Of a DNA stretch of 64,000 nucleotides, positions 46,893-58,599 are shown in pieces. The DNA is from Triglochin maritima (taxonomy: Eukaryota; Streptophyta; Magnoliopsida; Alismatales; Juncaginaceae): the NCBI GenBank assembly GCA_963682175.1, contig OY821771.1, positions 37,902,201 to 37,966,200 of the forward strand, in the 5' to 3' direction. Below the pieces are notes generated by a model. It was not told the origin of the DNA. It saw nothing but the letters and a program-made list of their open reading frames with translations, and did no database searches. How positions within the stretch are numbered: the first letter of the stretch is position 1; each line of letters starts with the position of its first letter. Position numbers and translations under genes: made by a program.

Positions 46893-47420
46893 ATGAATGC
46901 TTTATATTTTGATTTTGTTGATAAATGTGAATGTATGCTTGCTTGTTAGAGTAGAATACTACACTTGATGGGTTTTGCCACACATCTTAGACACCTCCCA
47001 TGCTTGTTTAGGTTCTAAAATAACCAGCTTGTGTATATAAATGTTAATCAACTAGGTTAGTGAATGGATTGATAGGTTTTGCCATAACCTTTAGACACTT
47101 CCTTTGCATGAAAGCACTACCTACATTTGTGCCTATAGAATGCATTTTTCACCATCTTTTTACATGTGTGCACACACTCCACCCCTTAGGGGTTTTCCAT
47201 TTCTGATTTCCATCTTTCAATTTCCCTCGCTTTCGTTTTCCTTGTTTGATGCTTACTCGTTTAGTATAGTTAGTCTAGTTTAGTGTAATCACAACTTCTT
47301 CCCCTCTTTTCCCACTTGCCTTCGAACAAACCAGAGTCTACACACCTCCTTGTGGATCGACCCGTATTTGCCAGCGCTTCAACGCGGTCGTGCACTTGTG
47401 GTATTTAAAACGATTAAACA
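46893..47420 (+). repeat. Truncated Athila LTR (element A subfamily), 3' part
   Basis: It matches 30775-31313 of the element A LTR, from TTGATAAATGTGAATG to CGATTAAACA. It joins element E integrase directly, so element E lost its 3' half through deletion or recombination. Confidence 0.8.
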
Positions 47421-47698
47421 ACACATACTCCACCCCTTAGGGGTTTTCCATTCCTTATTTACAGCTTGCCTCTATTAGTCACTTAGTTAAGTTTTATTTA
47501 GTCTCATGCTTTCATCTTCTTTGTTTGTTTCGTACTAGTGTAGCGTAGCATAGTTTAGTGTAATCAATTCCTTCTCTGCTATTTTCCCACTCGATTTCTG
47601 AAGAACCAAAGTTGACATACCTCCTCGTGGACACGACCCATATTTGCTACGCCTTCACCGACGTCGTGCACTTGCGGTAATATAAATGATTAATCAAT
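47421..47698 (+). repeat. Second truncated Athila LTR end
   Basis: ACTCCACCCCTTAGGGGTTTTCC to TGCACTTGCGGTAATAT, the last 270 bp of an Athila-type LTR, arranged head-to-tail with the previous fragment. Confidence 0.75.
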
Positions 47699-48712
47699 CT
47701 CAGTCATGCTCGTCGGAGCCTTCCACTGTGTCACAGCCTCAACCTTCATGGGGTCCACTGAGATCCCGTCCGTGGACACAATGTGCCCTAGAAATGCTAC
47801 ATGGTCCAGCCAAAACTCGCATTTTGAGTACTTAGCAAAAAGTTTGTGGTCCCTCAAGATTCCAATCATTGTCCTCAGATGCTCCCTGTGTTGCTTTATA
47901 TCCAGAGAGTAGACCAAGATGTTGTCCATGAGGACGATGACGAAACTGTCGAGGTATGGGAATCTGCAGGTGCATCTGTCAATCCAAACGGGATCACTAG
48001 GAACTCATAGCGTCTATACCAGGTCCTGAAAGTTGTCTTCTAGACGTCTTCCTCCTCGATCCTCAACTGGTGATAGCCAGATCGTAGATCAATCTTTGAG
48101 AAAACCTTCACGGTCTGTAACTGGTCGAAGAGGTCATCTATCATGGGTAAAGGGTATCAGTTCCATACGGTAACCTTATTCAGCATATTGTAGCTGATGC
48201 ACATCCGCAATAACCCGCCCTTCATCTTCACTAAAAGCATTGACGCCCCCCAAAGTGAGACTCTCGATCAGATGAATCCAAAATTCAACAATTCCTGCAA
48301 CTGCTTCTTCAGCTCAGCCAACTCTACAGGTGCCATCCGATACAGAGCCTTTGACTGTAGAGTGATACTAGCTACCAACTCAATGCCAAACTCGATATCT
48401 CGATGTGGCGGGAGACCAGTGTTATCGTCTAGAAACACCTCCATAAAGTCCTACACGACTTCAATGTCCTCAAATCTCCTCGTCTCACATTTTTGGACTA
48501 CCATAGTAGTCAAGAACGCCCTGTCTCCTTGGTGCATCAGCTGTTGTGCCTTCCCTGTGAAGGCACTCCCGGATGTAATGTCCCAGCTGACCGCATCCCA
48601 AACAGGCTCCAACACGGAAGAAGCAATCTCGTCCTTGGTGAACTCTGCCATAGACCTTGCACGCCTCAGGTTGGCGTGCACCACCTCTTTCAATCAGGTC
48701 CTTCTTCTTTCT
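47699..48712 (-). pseudogene. Tekay-type gag knuckle and RT fragment, reversed
   Basis: Minus strand: gag zinc knuckle CLGCGQLGHYIREC (within 48485-48715), then, with protease missing, the RT start [27 protein letters not shown]-type block, [46 protein letters not shown] and a jump to MDNILVYS and KYSKCEFWLDHVAFLGHIVS. The catalytic YxDD motif reads MDN here, so Asp is replaced by Asn. Several stops and a small deletion in the finger/palm region confirm that it is dead. It is a separate insertion from the plus-strand Tekay-type element. Confidence 0.82.
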
Positions 48713-48872
48713 CACAATTCAGTCCTTTTTCCCAGCTTTTGGGTCCTTTTATCCTTCATCTCTTCAAACCTATTTATTCCTGAAAACTAAACATAAAACT
48801 CGTGACATAGCCTTGTTTAGGTGAAAGATAATGGATATAAGATACAAATATAAGCATGAAATGATGTCAATC
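48713..48872 (-). repeat. Athila LTR 5' end, reversed and truncated
   Basis: The minus strand starts TGATTGACATCATTTCATGC at 48872 and keeps about 160 bp (through GGAATAAATAGGTTTGAAGA) before joining Tekay-type gag. Confidence 0.85.
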
Positions 48873-50820
48873 AATAACCAATTGGTGAAGTCATTTAAGT
48901 ATGTTTTTAAGGACATCAATGTGATTATCTAACATTAAATTGGTTGGATCGTGTCTCCAACCCACTTAAAAACCCACAATCCTTTTTACCTGGAAAAAAA
49001 ATCAATGTGTATTTCATTGAACGCCTGATGTGCATCATTTTTTGGGGTTAGAAGGTAACATACTAAAAAGAATCGACAACCATATAACTTCTTCCCATAA
49101 TTATGACTATTGTGAGAAGTTCACAAAACAGACGACACCTTGCATTGACACTCTGACACTTTGAGACTGTTGAGACATGAAACTTGTGACCGCGAGGTCA
49201 TCCTGGCAAGAGAGGTGATGGAGATGGAGGCTTACAGAGGAGGACGATTGAAGAGGAAAAGAGAGTGATGTAGGTGGATGTTTGTGAGACAAAGAATGAG
49301 GAAATGTACTGAAGAAGGACGCAAAGGAAATGACGGGAATGGTGGTTGGTTCGACAAGAATGGTTAAATGGGGTATTAAGGGTTAATCAATGGAAGACTA
49401 ACGGGTAACGAGGTGCGACTTACCGAATGACTTTGGCGCACTTGTTAAAGGCAACAAAGTAATTTCCAAAGTTGTTCTATGGCATTAGGCCAAATAGCTT
49501 TTTTCACATGACATAAAACTAATTCCGTAGGTTGTTAGTGACACACAAGTAATTCACTCTATTTTTTAAGAAAATTGATTGACACACACCAAGAATGGGT
49601 GCGTGGTATCTTCCATGTAGAAATGTTCCAACTTTCCTCTTCTTATATTGATCAGAGAACAATTGCACAATATCTTCTAAGAGATACTTTTGAGGTTTTT
49701 CTTTGGTGCACCTCCAAAAACTTTTGGATATTTATTTTTGCGTAGATTTTTATTTCTCTAATACACTTGCTAATCTAACTGATTAGTCTTGTACACATAA
49801 CAACGTGTGAGACCTATTGATATATTAATTTTATATTAAAATAAGAAAAACAATTGTACAAAATCCCAAAAAATCAATATACCCATCTATATTCAAATCC
49901 CACCTACCCTCTCATCCCAAATCCAAATCCCCAAATCCTTTTCAAAACAAATCTCTTTAAACTCCTCATTTCCCTCCCCATCCTTCAGTCTCGCCAGTGT
50001 TGACGTCCCAATAAAAAAATACGTGAGAGTAAAGGTCCAATAAAGAACTTTTGGAAGTGCATATATCCCAGCAAAAACCATGAAATACTTTACCTACACT
50101 ACATTGGTTCTAACTATAGATGGAGTGTAATTCAGCAAATGTTACAAACAAACTTCATAAATGATAAAAACTTGAGATTCATGCAAGGTTAAGGGCTACT
50201 GGGTTATTTCCTATGTGAAATTTGTAATTACGTTAATTGCTTGGGAACACCTTAAACGGAGAATAATTGATTCTTAACACTCATATTTCAACTATTTTCT
50301 TACGTACACCTAAACATTTCAATTATATTTACTTTGTATGCACCTTCACCTTACGTATGTTTGATAGATTCTTGGATTTTTCGTTACGTAGAAGTCGGAT
50401 CGAGCTGCTATACTTTAATCAGTAGCAGCCACGACATGTTGGAAGAAAACATATCTTTTGGTACGTTCGTGGCTAATTTCTTATTCATTCTTACCGAATC
50501 CCACTAATTGGGGCACTTGTTTTCTTCTTCGAAGGGAATATTGACTTGTAACGTGTAAAGTATCATCATTAAATGACAGAGTGTTTTGAAGGGCTCCAAT
50601 TGTAATTCTTTATACTAAACCGACACTCAATAGCGATCGTGGAAGACTCAACCCAAAATTAGTTTAAGTGCAGGAAACCTAATTTTAGTTTATCATGAGC
50701 TGCACATACACCAAAATATATATCGCAGCCACCAATGTCGACCGACATCTACTTTGTAGAGAGCATTGACTTGATACAACCCCTCCTCGGATACGGTGCA
50801 TACTCAACTTAATTGGTACG
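48873..50820. other. Unassigned intergenic DNA
   Basis: AT-rich; only short chance frames. I see no motif, tRNA or element end that I can support. It may contain decayed insertions. Confidence 0.5.
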
Positions 50821-51385
50821 GTTTATAAACTTTTACCTGTTGACTGTTTGAGTTGGATTCAAATTAATTATAATATTTTGGTTTGGCTTAGTTTATTACT
50901 TATAAGTATATATATGTCTCGCTAAGAGCTCGATTGAGTCGAAGAATGTAAATAAGTCTAAACGAGCTAAACCCACATTGATTGAACTCGGCTTGTTTAA
51001 TAAACGAATCCGAGCTTGGACTTGGTTTTTTTGTTCATTTAAGAATATGTTCAACAAGTTTTTCTGCTCGTTTGAGCTCGTTTAAGGCTTGATTAACTTC
51101 TTGTGAAACGTACTATTAAATTTTATAAACATCATTAGTATATAACTGAGAAATTTTATAAATTATATGGTCTATTTTTTAGATAATTGGGATATAGAAA
51201 ATAATATGTTTATTTGTAACATATGTCTATAAACATATATAAATGAGTCAAACGAGCGCTTATCGAGCTAACCGAGTCAAGGTAGGATCTGACTCGTTTA
51301 TTAAACGAGCGAATTTTGGTGTTTGAGATTGACTCGTTTGATAAACAACCCAAGTTCGAGAGCTCGAGCAAAATTTGACAACCAT
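50821..51385. repeat. Interspersed repeat rich in AAACGAGC / GCTCGTTT
   Basis: Many copies of the string and its complement in both orientations, for example TTTAATAAACGAATCCGAGC near 50996 and TTTATTAAACGAGCG near 51296, ending in GAGCTCGAGCAAAATTTG. This looks like a known class of plant short interspersed repeat, but I cannot name the family. Confidence 0.45.
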
Positions 51386-51970
51386 AATTGAGTCTTTGTA
51401 ATAGATTCGACTTACATGATGTGCTAGACTTACAAGATGCTAGCACAAAACTGGCAAGAGGCACCCTTGAATTTTGATGTCGGTAATGTTCTTCTTGTTG
51501 GAAGAGTTGTTCGTATCCATGATATTCTCATTCGTCGGTCTTAATTAGTAGTTATTTGAAATGTATTTACTTAACTGATATCTTATATATACTTGTCAAG
51601 CTGATTTGCTTTTAATGAATGTATCAAAACTGATTGCAATTACAAAGTACATACCACACCCAACATGAATATTGTGAACACGTCAAGACATTAGCTTAAG
51701 ACATGTTCACAAGTACATGTTGTTATCTTAATCAAAACAATACATGCAATAGTCTAGAAGTGCAATTAAGCTCAGCGACAATAAACACTATCTTACAATT
51801 ATTGGTTAAGTTTCCCGGAATATAGTGACATCTCAACCAATTCCAATCCAACGGACTAGTGAAGTTTCGAACCCCCATGGGACGAGAGAGAGAGAGAGAG
51901 ATCACTGTTGACACAATTATATTTCAAATTACAACTGTCCATTGATCATCATCCACTTGTGAACCTAATC
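51386..51970. other. Upstream region of the intact germin-like gene
   Basis: No gene seen. A short (GA)n run at about 51887-51902 lies 75 bases before the TATA box and may act as a GAGA-type promoter element; that is inference. Confidence 0.45.
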
Positions 51971-51976
51971 CTTTCC

Positions 51977-51984
51977 TATAAATA
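51977..51984 (+). promoter_or_regulatory. TATA box of the intact germin-like gene
   Basis: TATAAATA within TCCTATAAATAGGCCC, 109 bases before the ATG, shared with the pseudogene. Confidence 0.8.
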
Positions 51985-52018
51985 GGCCCTTCCGCGTTGC
52001 ATTCTTCATCAAATTATT

Positions 52019-52087
52019 TTTCTTACTCTTTCAAAGTTTCCTTTCCATTAGTTTCTTACTCTATCAAAGTTTCTTACTCTTTCAAAG
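52019..52087 (+). repeat. Three 18-bp repeats in the 5' UTR of the germin-like gene
   Basis: TTTCTTACTCTTTCAAAG at 52019-52036, 52052-52069 (one mismatch) and 52070-52087. They lie between the TATA box and the start codon, so they are probably transcribed. The pseudogene has no such series. Confidence 0.85.
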
Positions 52088-52092
52088 TAGTC

Positions 52093-52985
52093 ATGTCAAG
52101 AAGTGGTGCCCTAGTTTTTGTTTTATTGGCGTGGGCTTGTGCCCACGCACTTGCCTACGATCCAAGTCCATTGCAGGACTTCTGTGTTGCGGACATGACC
52201 TCACCAGGTGTGTTTACTGTTTAGACTAAGATAGCATGTTCAAATCATAACACCAGTTTTACAACTATAACTTACCGATATGTCTAGATACTTAGACCCT
52301 TCTTATTAGAGGTTCATGTATGTTACATTTAGTACGTTAATATAATAATAATGCTTATACGATGGCTGCACAAGAGTTCGCTGCAAGATTTATTATTTTT
52401 TTACTTAACGTGTTTACATCCATGTAAGCAGTTACCGTGAACGGATTTGTCTGCAAGAAGTCGGGCAACGTGACGGTAGATGATTTCGTGTTCTCCAACA
52501 TCGGAATGCCGGCCAACACTACAAACCGACTCGGCTCCAACGTGACAAACGTCAACGTTCTCAACTTCCCGGGCATGAACACGCTCGGAATCTCCCTGGC
52601 GCGGATCGACTACGCTCCCCACGGTGGGCTCAACCCGCCCCACACCCACCCCCGAGCCACCGAAGTCCTAACCGTGCTCGAGGGTTGCATCTACGCTGGG
52701 TTTGTGACCGCGCCACCACCGGCCGGTCGGCTTTTCGCTAAAATTCTTAACAAGGGCGATGTTATAATCTTCCCATTCGGACAAATTCACTTTCAAATGA
52801 ACGTTGGTCACACCCCGGCCGTGGCTCTCTCCAGTTTGAGTAGTCAATTCCCCGGTGTGATTCAGATCGCACCCACCTTGTTTGGGTCGAACCCGCCTGT
52901 GGACATGGGTGTTCTTTCAAAAGCGTTCCGGCTCGAAAAGGAGGTCGTTGCTCGCCTTCAGGCTCAGTTCAGGGGTGGTAACTAG
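52093..52985 (+). CDS. Germin-like protein (secreted Mn cupin), intact, two exons
   Basis: Exon 1 is 52093-52207, a 224-bp GT-AG intron covers 52208-52431 and exon 2 is 52432-52985; 222 residues, the usual family length. I chose the ATG at 52093 because it gives a clean signal peptide (residues 1-21, ending AHALA) directly before YDPSPLQDF. Cys31 and Cys46 form the conserved disulphide pair. Germin box 1 (PPHTHPRATE) supplies His109, His111 and Glu116, and box 2 (FPFGQIHFQMN) supplies His158; these are the four Mn ligands. Possible N-glycosylation sites are Asn51, Asn67 and Asn75. Germin-like proteins form apoplastic hexamers; some have oxalate oxidase or superoxide dismutase activity, often linked to defence. 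Which activity applies here cannot be read from sequence. Cys124, in the loop after box 1, is an extra cysteine. Confidence 0.95.
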
Positions 52986-53101
52986 TGATTCGGGTGGTGT
53001 GGACGTGCATGTGAATGTGCATGTCGATGAATAAGATGGTCCAAGTTTGTTTGTGCTTGTGCCTGGTGTAATAATAATTTGCATGAATCGATTTCCAAAA
53101 G

Positions 53102-53107
53102 AAATAA
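53102..53107 (+). terminator. Possible polyadenylation signal of the germin-like gene
   Basis: AATAAA 117 bases after the stop codon, in a T/G-rich 3' region. Plant signals are loose, so this is only a likely site. Confidence 0.5.
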
Positions 53108-54160
53108 AGTAAGTAAAAAAAATTCTTCTTCGTTTTAAGTTTTCTGATTGAAATGTGAGATTTGGGATGAGGTCGATCTTCGTATGATGTGATATAATGT
53201 TTCCTGGCCAAATTTTGCTTGCATATTTTATTTATTTCTTTCTGGTACAGAATTGTTACGGTATTTTTATTTGACGTAATATGTTTAGTTTCCTTACAAA
53301 TTTTACGTAACTATATAGATCAAATTCTAAAGACCAAAACCTATCTAAACTCTAGTTTCCAAATTTAACAAAGTTTAGTGCATTCACTTAAATCAACTTA
53401 AATATATCTAAATCAACTCTTTACATTTCAAAATTCTTGTGAAATCGGCGGTATAGATTAATGCAATTGTTCCTTTTAACAGCTGACCATAATTGAGCAC
53501 GCAAGGTATCATACAAGTCATGCAGATAAATACAAAAAAATGCATATAAGGTAGATCTTTTTCTTTACGTAGTAGCAACTGGCTAGTACATTATATATAA
53601 TATGATATATTACGATGATAATGAAACAACTTCCAAACTACGAACTATAAACAGTTTTCTAATCCATCATCTATGTAATAAAATACTAAACTGAGGCAAA
53701 TATAAATCGTGTGGATAGTATTACTTTCTAGCAGACATGAAATCCAACAATGACAGAGGACTAAGGCACTAAGTTTCTCATGTCATGTATACCATGGAAA
53801 TTTTGTGTTTTTATGCCTAAAGTGTCAACCTCTGAAAAAGAATCCTCACTTTGACATTCTCTAAAAAATATGTTTATCTTTCCACTCTGAAAAATACCCC
53901 TGCCTGAATCGACCATTCCCCTCTCTCTCCCTTTCTCCTTGGAACCCTTTCTTTAATTATCTCTTTCAGTCGTATCAACCTCAGATTTTTAAGTTGGTGG
54001 TGAAGACCAGATCGAGACCACAATAGTCATTATCTAGGTGAGATCGTCCCCTTTAGCATCCCGACGGACCCCCACCGGAATGCACAAGTTGTTTTAGTGT
54101 TCTTGGTGGAGAAACTGATCAGCAAATAGAATGAGTAAGTGAAATTGTTAAAATTGATGT
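53108..54160. other. Intergenic, no gene seen
   Basis: AT-rich 3' flank of the germin-like gene up to the solo LTR. Only chance frames. Confidence 0.5.
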
Positions 54161-54165
54161 GGGTG

Positions 54166-55560
54166 TGATTCACATCATTTCATGCTTATATTTGTATCTT
54201 ATATCCATTATCTTTCACCTAAACAATGCTATGTAACGAGTTTTATGTTTAGTTTTCAGGAATAAATAGGTTTGAAGAGATGAAGCATAAAAGGACCTAA
54301 AAGCTGGGAAAAAGGACTGAATTGTGAGATCTGGGGACTAAGATGCAAGGGAGAATGACCTCAACATAAGACCAAAGGACCAAAGTGCAAAACAGAAAAC
54401 TCCACACCATCATGGGGAGTATTTTGGAAATTCTATTCGGGTCAGAGCTCCAACAAGTCAAGAAACTGCATCAAAGACAAACAATACCAGCAAGAAAAGC
54501 CCACAAAAAATTCCAACCCGATCCAAAGTTTATGGACCGCCAATTAGCGGTCTGGGACCGCTAATTGGCGGTCCAGATCACTCTGGATCCGCTCAGATTT
54601 CTCTAGTACATGTATTAGAGGATGTTTAGGCTATTTTTGGTATATGTTTAGTCCCACATCGGGGAATTGTCCCGGATTGCCTTTTTTGCTATAAATAGAA
54701 CTCTTCACCTTCTATTGTAATCACTCCATATTTTAAGTGGTTATTCTTCCTACTAGAAGTGAGGCCTTGGAGCACACACTAAAGTAGGAGGATGCTACTT
54801 GAAATGTGAGTCACTTTAATAAAAGTTTCTTTATTATGTTGTTTGTTTCATATTTCTTGCTTTACTTTGTTTAATTTCATTTCATTAGTTTTACTAGCTT
54901 AGTTAATATGTTTTCCTTGCTTAGTTTAATAATTAGTCTAATGCGTAGTGAGTAGTTCCATCCCCTTTGGGGGTGGAGTAGATGTTCATACATGCAAATG
55001 AGAGTGGAATGAATGTTTTATTCATAATGTGTTGATAAAACATGAATGTATGCTTGCTTGTTTAGGATAGAATTTATAACTTGATGAGTTTTGCCAAAAT
55101 AATTAGACACCTCTCATGCTTGTTTAGGTTCTGAAATAAACAACTTGTATATGTAAATATTAATCAACTAGGTTGGTGAATAGATTGATAGGTTTTGTCA
55201 TAACATTTAGACACTTCCTATGCATGATAACACCACCTTCATTTGTGCTTAAAGAATATGTTCAACACCCACCTCTTTGCATGTGTGCACTCACTCCACC
55301 CCTTAGGGGGTTTTCCACTTCTGAATTCCAGCACTCTTCTTTCTTCTTAGTTAAGTTTTAGTTAATCGTTTGTTGCTCTCTTTCGCATTTTATACTTCGT
55401 AGTGTAATGTAGCGTAGCGTAGCATAATCAACTCTCTCCTCCATTTTTTCGCCACTTGATTTCGTGCAAACGAGAGGCTGCTCACCTCCCTGAGGACGAC
55501 TCGTATTTTCCACTGCTTCAACGTGGCCAAGCACTTGCGGTTTAATTAAAACGTTCAACA
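54166..55560 (+). repeat. Solo LTR, Athila subfamily of element E
   Basis: TGATTCACATC to AAACGTTCAACA, 1395 bp. Flanks GGGTG (54161-54165) and TGGTG (55561-55565) form a near-perfect target duplication. U3 holds two consecutive inverted repeats, GACCGCCAATTAGCGGTC (54535-54552) and GACCGCTAATTGGCGGTC (54556-54573). TATAAATA at 54690-54697. Confidence 0.9.
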
Positions 55561-55565
55561 TGGTG

Positions 55566-56129
55566 TTACTTTATTGCATTTTCTTTCCATTTTTGAATAG
55601 ATCTCTCAATGTGTTGATGTGTTCTGTTGGTTTGTTCAAGTTTTGTTTGAATCTACCTTTGGGTGTTATGCTCAATTGCACTCGGTAGCGCTCGAGGAAT
55701 GAACATTTGTGATGGTTGAAGGCGATGGTAGACGGTACTCTGTCGTATTCGGCAATACGCGATAGATAAGCTTGATTTGTTTGCTCGATAGTTGAAATTG
55801 TTTTGAAACTCGACCGTGTTTGACTCTACTCGACGGTTTTGCGGTAGTGTTCGTCGATGTGTATGCTCGATAGTTATCACTGGTCGGAGTTCGATTGAAA
55901 TAGTTTGTGCTCGAGTCTGTTTCTCGATATATGTTCGATACCAAAATGATAGTGCTCGATGGAAACGATTGTTATTCTGACCTCCCTTGTTTTGACATTT
56001 TTAATGGTTTTTGACGTATCAAATTCGATTGTTAATGTTTTGGCCGCATACAATGTTGTTTGGGAAATGGATGGTAGAGAATGATTTTTTAAGGATGGCA
56101 AAAGTAAAGGGATCACGATAGAAAAGTAT
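55566..56129 (+). other. Upstream part of the MULE-type element
   Basis: It precedes the transposase remnant and is rich in short CTCGAT/GCTCGA strings. I could not identify the terminal inverted repeat; it may have been overwritten by the solo LTR. Confidence 0.4.
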
Positions 56130-56915
56130 GTAACGTACCTTCAACTGCTTGAAATTTTGCATAACACGTTTGGTGTGGATAAGTTGATGTATGAGCTGAT
56201 AGTGGAGGCCCCTTGCAGAACACTAGGCCCATTGAGACCGGTTAAAGTTATAGACGATTATGATGTCCGTTTCTTCATCTCTGAAATATTACAGGACAAG
56301 ATCCCTTTATGTGTCACCCTGGTTAAAAAGAACGCACTTGTAGAAGCATCGGCCACTCCCAACCTTATCGGAGAAGTTAGAAGTGAGGGTGGGACTTTTG
56401 TACCCTAAACAGATCCAATGGCTACCGGGGGTGAGATAGTTGTCCCTGAAGACAATGCTAAAGTTGATGTCCCCCACCAACTGAATGAGTATGAGCCCTG
56501 TGTGAATGTTGGGCCTGCTGTGAACATAGGCGATGAAGACAGGAACTGGGAAGGTGAAGACTAGACACTCACACACTCACAACCCCCAACAGAAAGACAC
56601 TGACGACAAGCAGCAGCCGTCCAGAAGATCACAAAAGTTGGGGTACTCCAATGTTAACAAGAGAAGATATATTGGATTCCAGGAACACTCCTATGTCCTC
56701 TAACTGCAAATCATCTGGAGAATTCCACCTGGTAAGACTTTTGAAAGTAAGGTTGAATTGAAAAGCAAAGTTGCTCTCTTTGCAATGAAGAATATTTTGA
56801 GTTTATAGGGAAGAAGTCTGGAAAACATGTGTGGTACATCACTTGCAAGGATCCCAATTGTGGCTGGAGATTGAGGGGCAAAAAACAATTACGCTCATCC
56901 ATGTTTGAGGTTACT

Positions 56916-57890
56916 GAAGGGAATGTGTTCTAAAAGTTTACTTTTATATGTCAATTATTATGAATTGAATGTGCAAACAATTTGTTCCTTGATTAATGTA
57001 TTCGTCTCTAGAAGTGTTAAGGAAGAGACTCCGTGTCCTTAACTGTAGAGCTCTAAAAGATAATGGTTTACATAAATCAAAAGTAATTCACAATCATGGT
57101 AATTAACATGGAAGATTAATTATCGAGATAAGATTGTCGTGTTGGATAAAGAGTATTGTAGCTCTACAAATATGTAACGATACGAGTATATAAAAGAGGA
57201 CTATTTAACATAGGCGATATCGGTCGACTGGAAGGAAAGTTTCGGTCGACCAGTGAGCACATTTTGCCAGAATTAAGTAAGGGATTAATGTTGATTATGA
57301 GTTGGATTTATTCCAATTATGGTCAAACGTTTTTAAGGATGATTATGTGTCAAATTGTGATAGGTTTAAGGGAGAGAAAAGCAAGAGATCATGGGTTAGT
57401 GGATAACCCATGATGTGGGTGTTGGGAGAGCCTATAAATAAGTCTCCTCTCCATACTTGTTTTATGGAATTCAAAAAAATTCTCTCCCCTTAACCACCCC
57501 ATTAATCCATCCGAAAATTCTCTTAATTATTCAACTTTTTGGAGATTAAATTCTCAAGAGCTTTAAAGAGGTTATTAGCTAGATTCTAACATTGATTTAG
57601 AGATTGATTGGCTACCTCCTTTCTCTCTAATCTTGTTTAGAGTTTGGTGAACACTTGAAGGTGAATCGACGGGCTGTTCGACGAGCAACGCAACTCCGGA
57701 TCTTCATAAAGGTTTTATAGAACCTTTGGGTATGATCATCTTCTATTTATTTTAATATATATGTAAATTACTATGCATTAAAATAGTATATAAAATAATG
57801 TACATAAAATCATCGAAAATATGATAATCGATCCTGCATGCATGTATAAAATTCGAAAAATATATACATATATAGGGACACGAAATCCTA
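56916..57890 (+). mobile_element. Unclassified inserted element with 8-bp target duplication, copy 2
   Basis: Begins GAAGGGAATGTGTTC and ends GGGACACGAAATCCTA, as in copy 1 (12630-14801, reversed). Flanks AGGTTACT (56908-56915) and TAGTTACT (57891-57898) match at six of eight positions, and the MULE reading joins across them. A TATA box CTATAAATAA (about 57431) is followed by a leader of about 450 bp shared with copy 1. Only two GGTCGACY motifs (57213-57260) lie upstream, against about thirteen in copy 1, which explains part of the size difference. No coding frame. Confidence 0.7.
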
Positions 57891-58440
57891 TAGTTACTAC
57901 CATGCACAATATGCATAATTGCACATTGGAACTCTGATAGAAAGACCACCGACAAGAAGCACATTGGGTATAGTCGGCCACCTGATCAAGAACAAATATG
58001 CCAGTGATGGTATTGGCAACTTGGCAAAAGATGTACGGGAGGATATGAAGGAACAATACGGCATAAATATGAGTTAGGAAAAGGAATGGGGATGCAGGGA
58101 AAAGACACTTACGTATGTGAGGGGCACACCACACTAGTGCAAAATGCACAATAAATGTCACCTAATAGACGTCAGATATCAAAACATCCGACGTCTATAC
58201 AGATCGATGTCGGATATTCAAACATCCAACGTCTATAGGTTTGTATAAACGTCGATTTTTGTAGTATATCCGACGTCTATACGTCCTGAAATAAGAAAAA
58301 TATTTTTTGTTTATTTTTTGCGATTTATTTCCTATAAGAATTTATGTGAATTTCTTTTGTAGAAGAATTTATTCAATTTTGTACTTCGTAGAAAGTAATG
58401 TGAATTATGACCATATGTGTGTTTATGGCCATATGTGTTG

Positions 58441-58526
58441 AAGTTTAGTCCCACATTGGAGATTCTTTTTGTTGGTGGAGTTCATGTACTCCACCACTCC
58501 TTTACTTCTAAATGGGAGTTGGCTAC
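58441..58526 (+). repeat. 85-bp direct repeat, copy 1 (copy 2 at 58736-58825)
   Basis: TTTAGTCCCACATTGGAGA to TACTCCACCACTCCTTTACT and GGAGTTGG occur in both copies, which flank the TA microsatellite and the second GACGTC cluster. Confidence 0.75.
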
Positions 58527-58542
58527 CACACTACAAAATGCA

Positions 58543-58544
<2 letters not shown>

Positions 58545-58594
<50 letters not shown>
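58545..58594. repeat. (TA)n microsatellite
   Basis: About 25 uninterrupted TA units. The YIYIYI frames over it are artefacts of the repeat. Confidence 0.95.

Positions 58595-58599
<5 letters not shown>

Noticed and set aside
49893..50081. 62-codon minus-strand frame with a hydrophobic start
   Set aside because: No recognisable domain, no supporting promoter or splice context; likely chance.
51997..52092. Upstream extension of the germin-like gene start
   Set aside because: The frame is open but has no ATG that improves on 52093, which gives a proper signal peptide and matches the pseudogene start.
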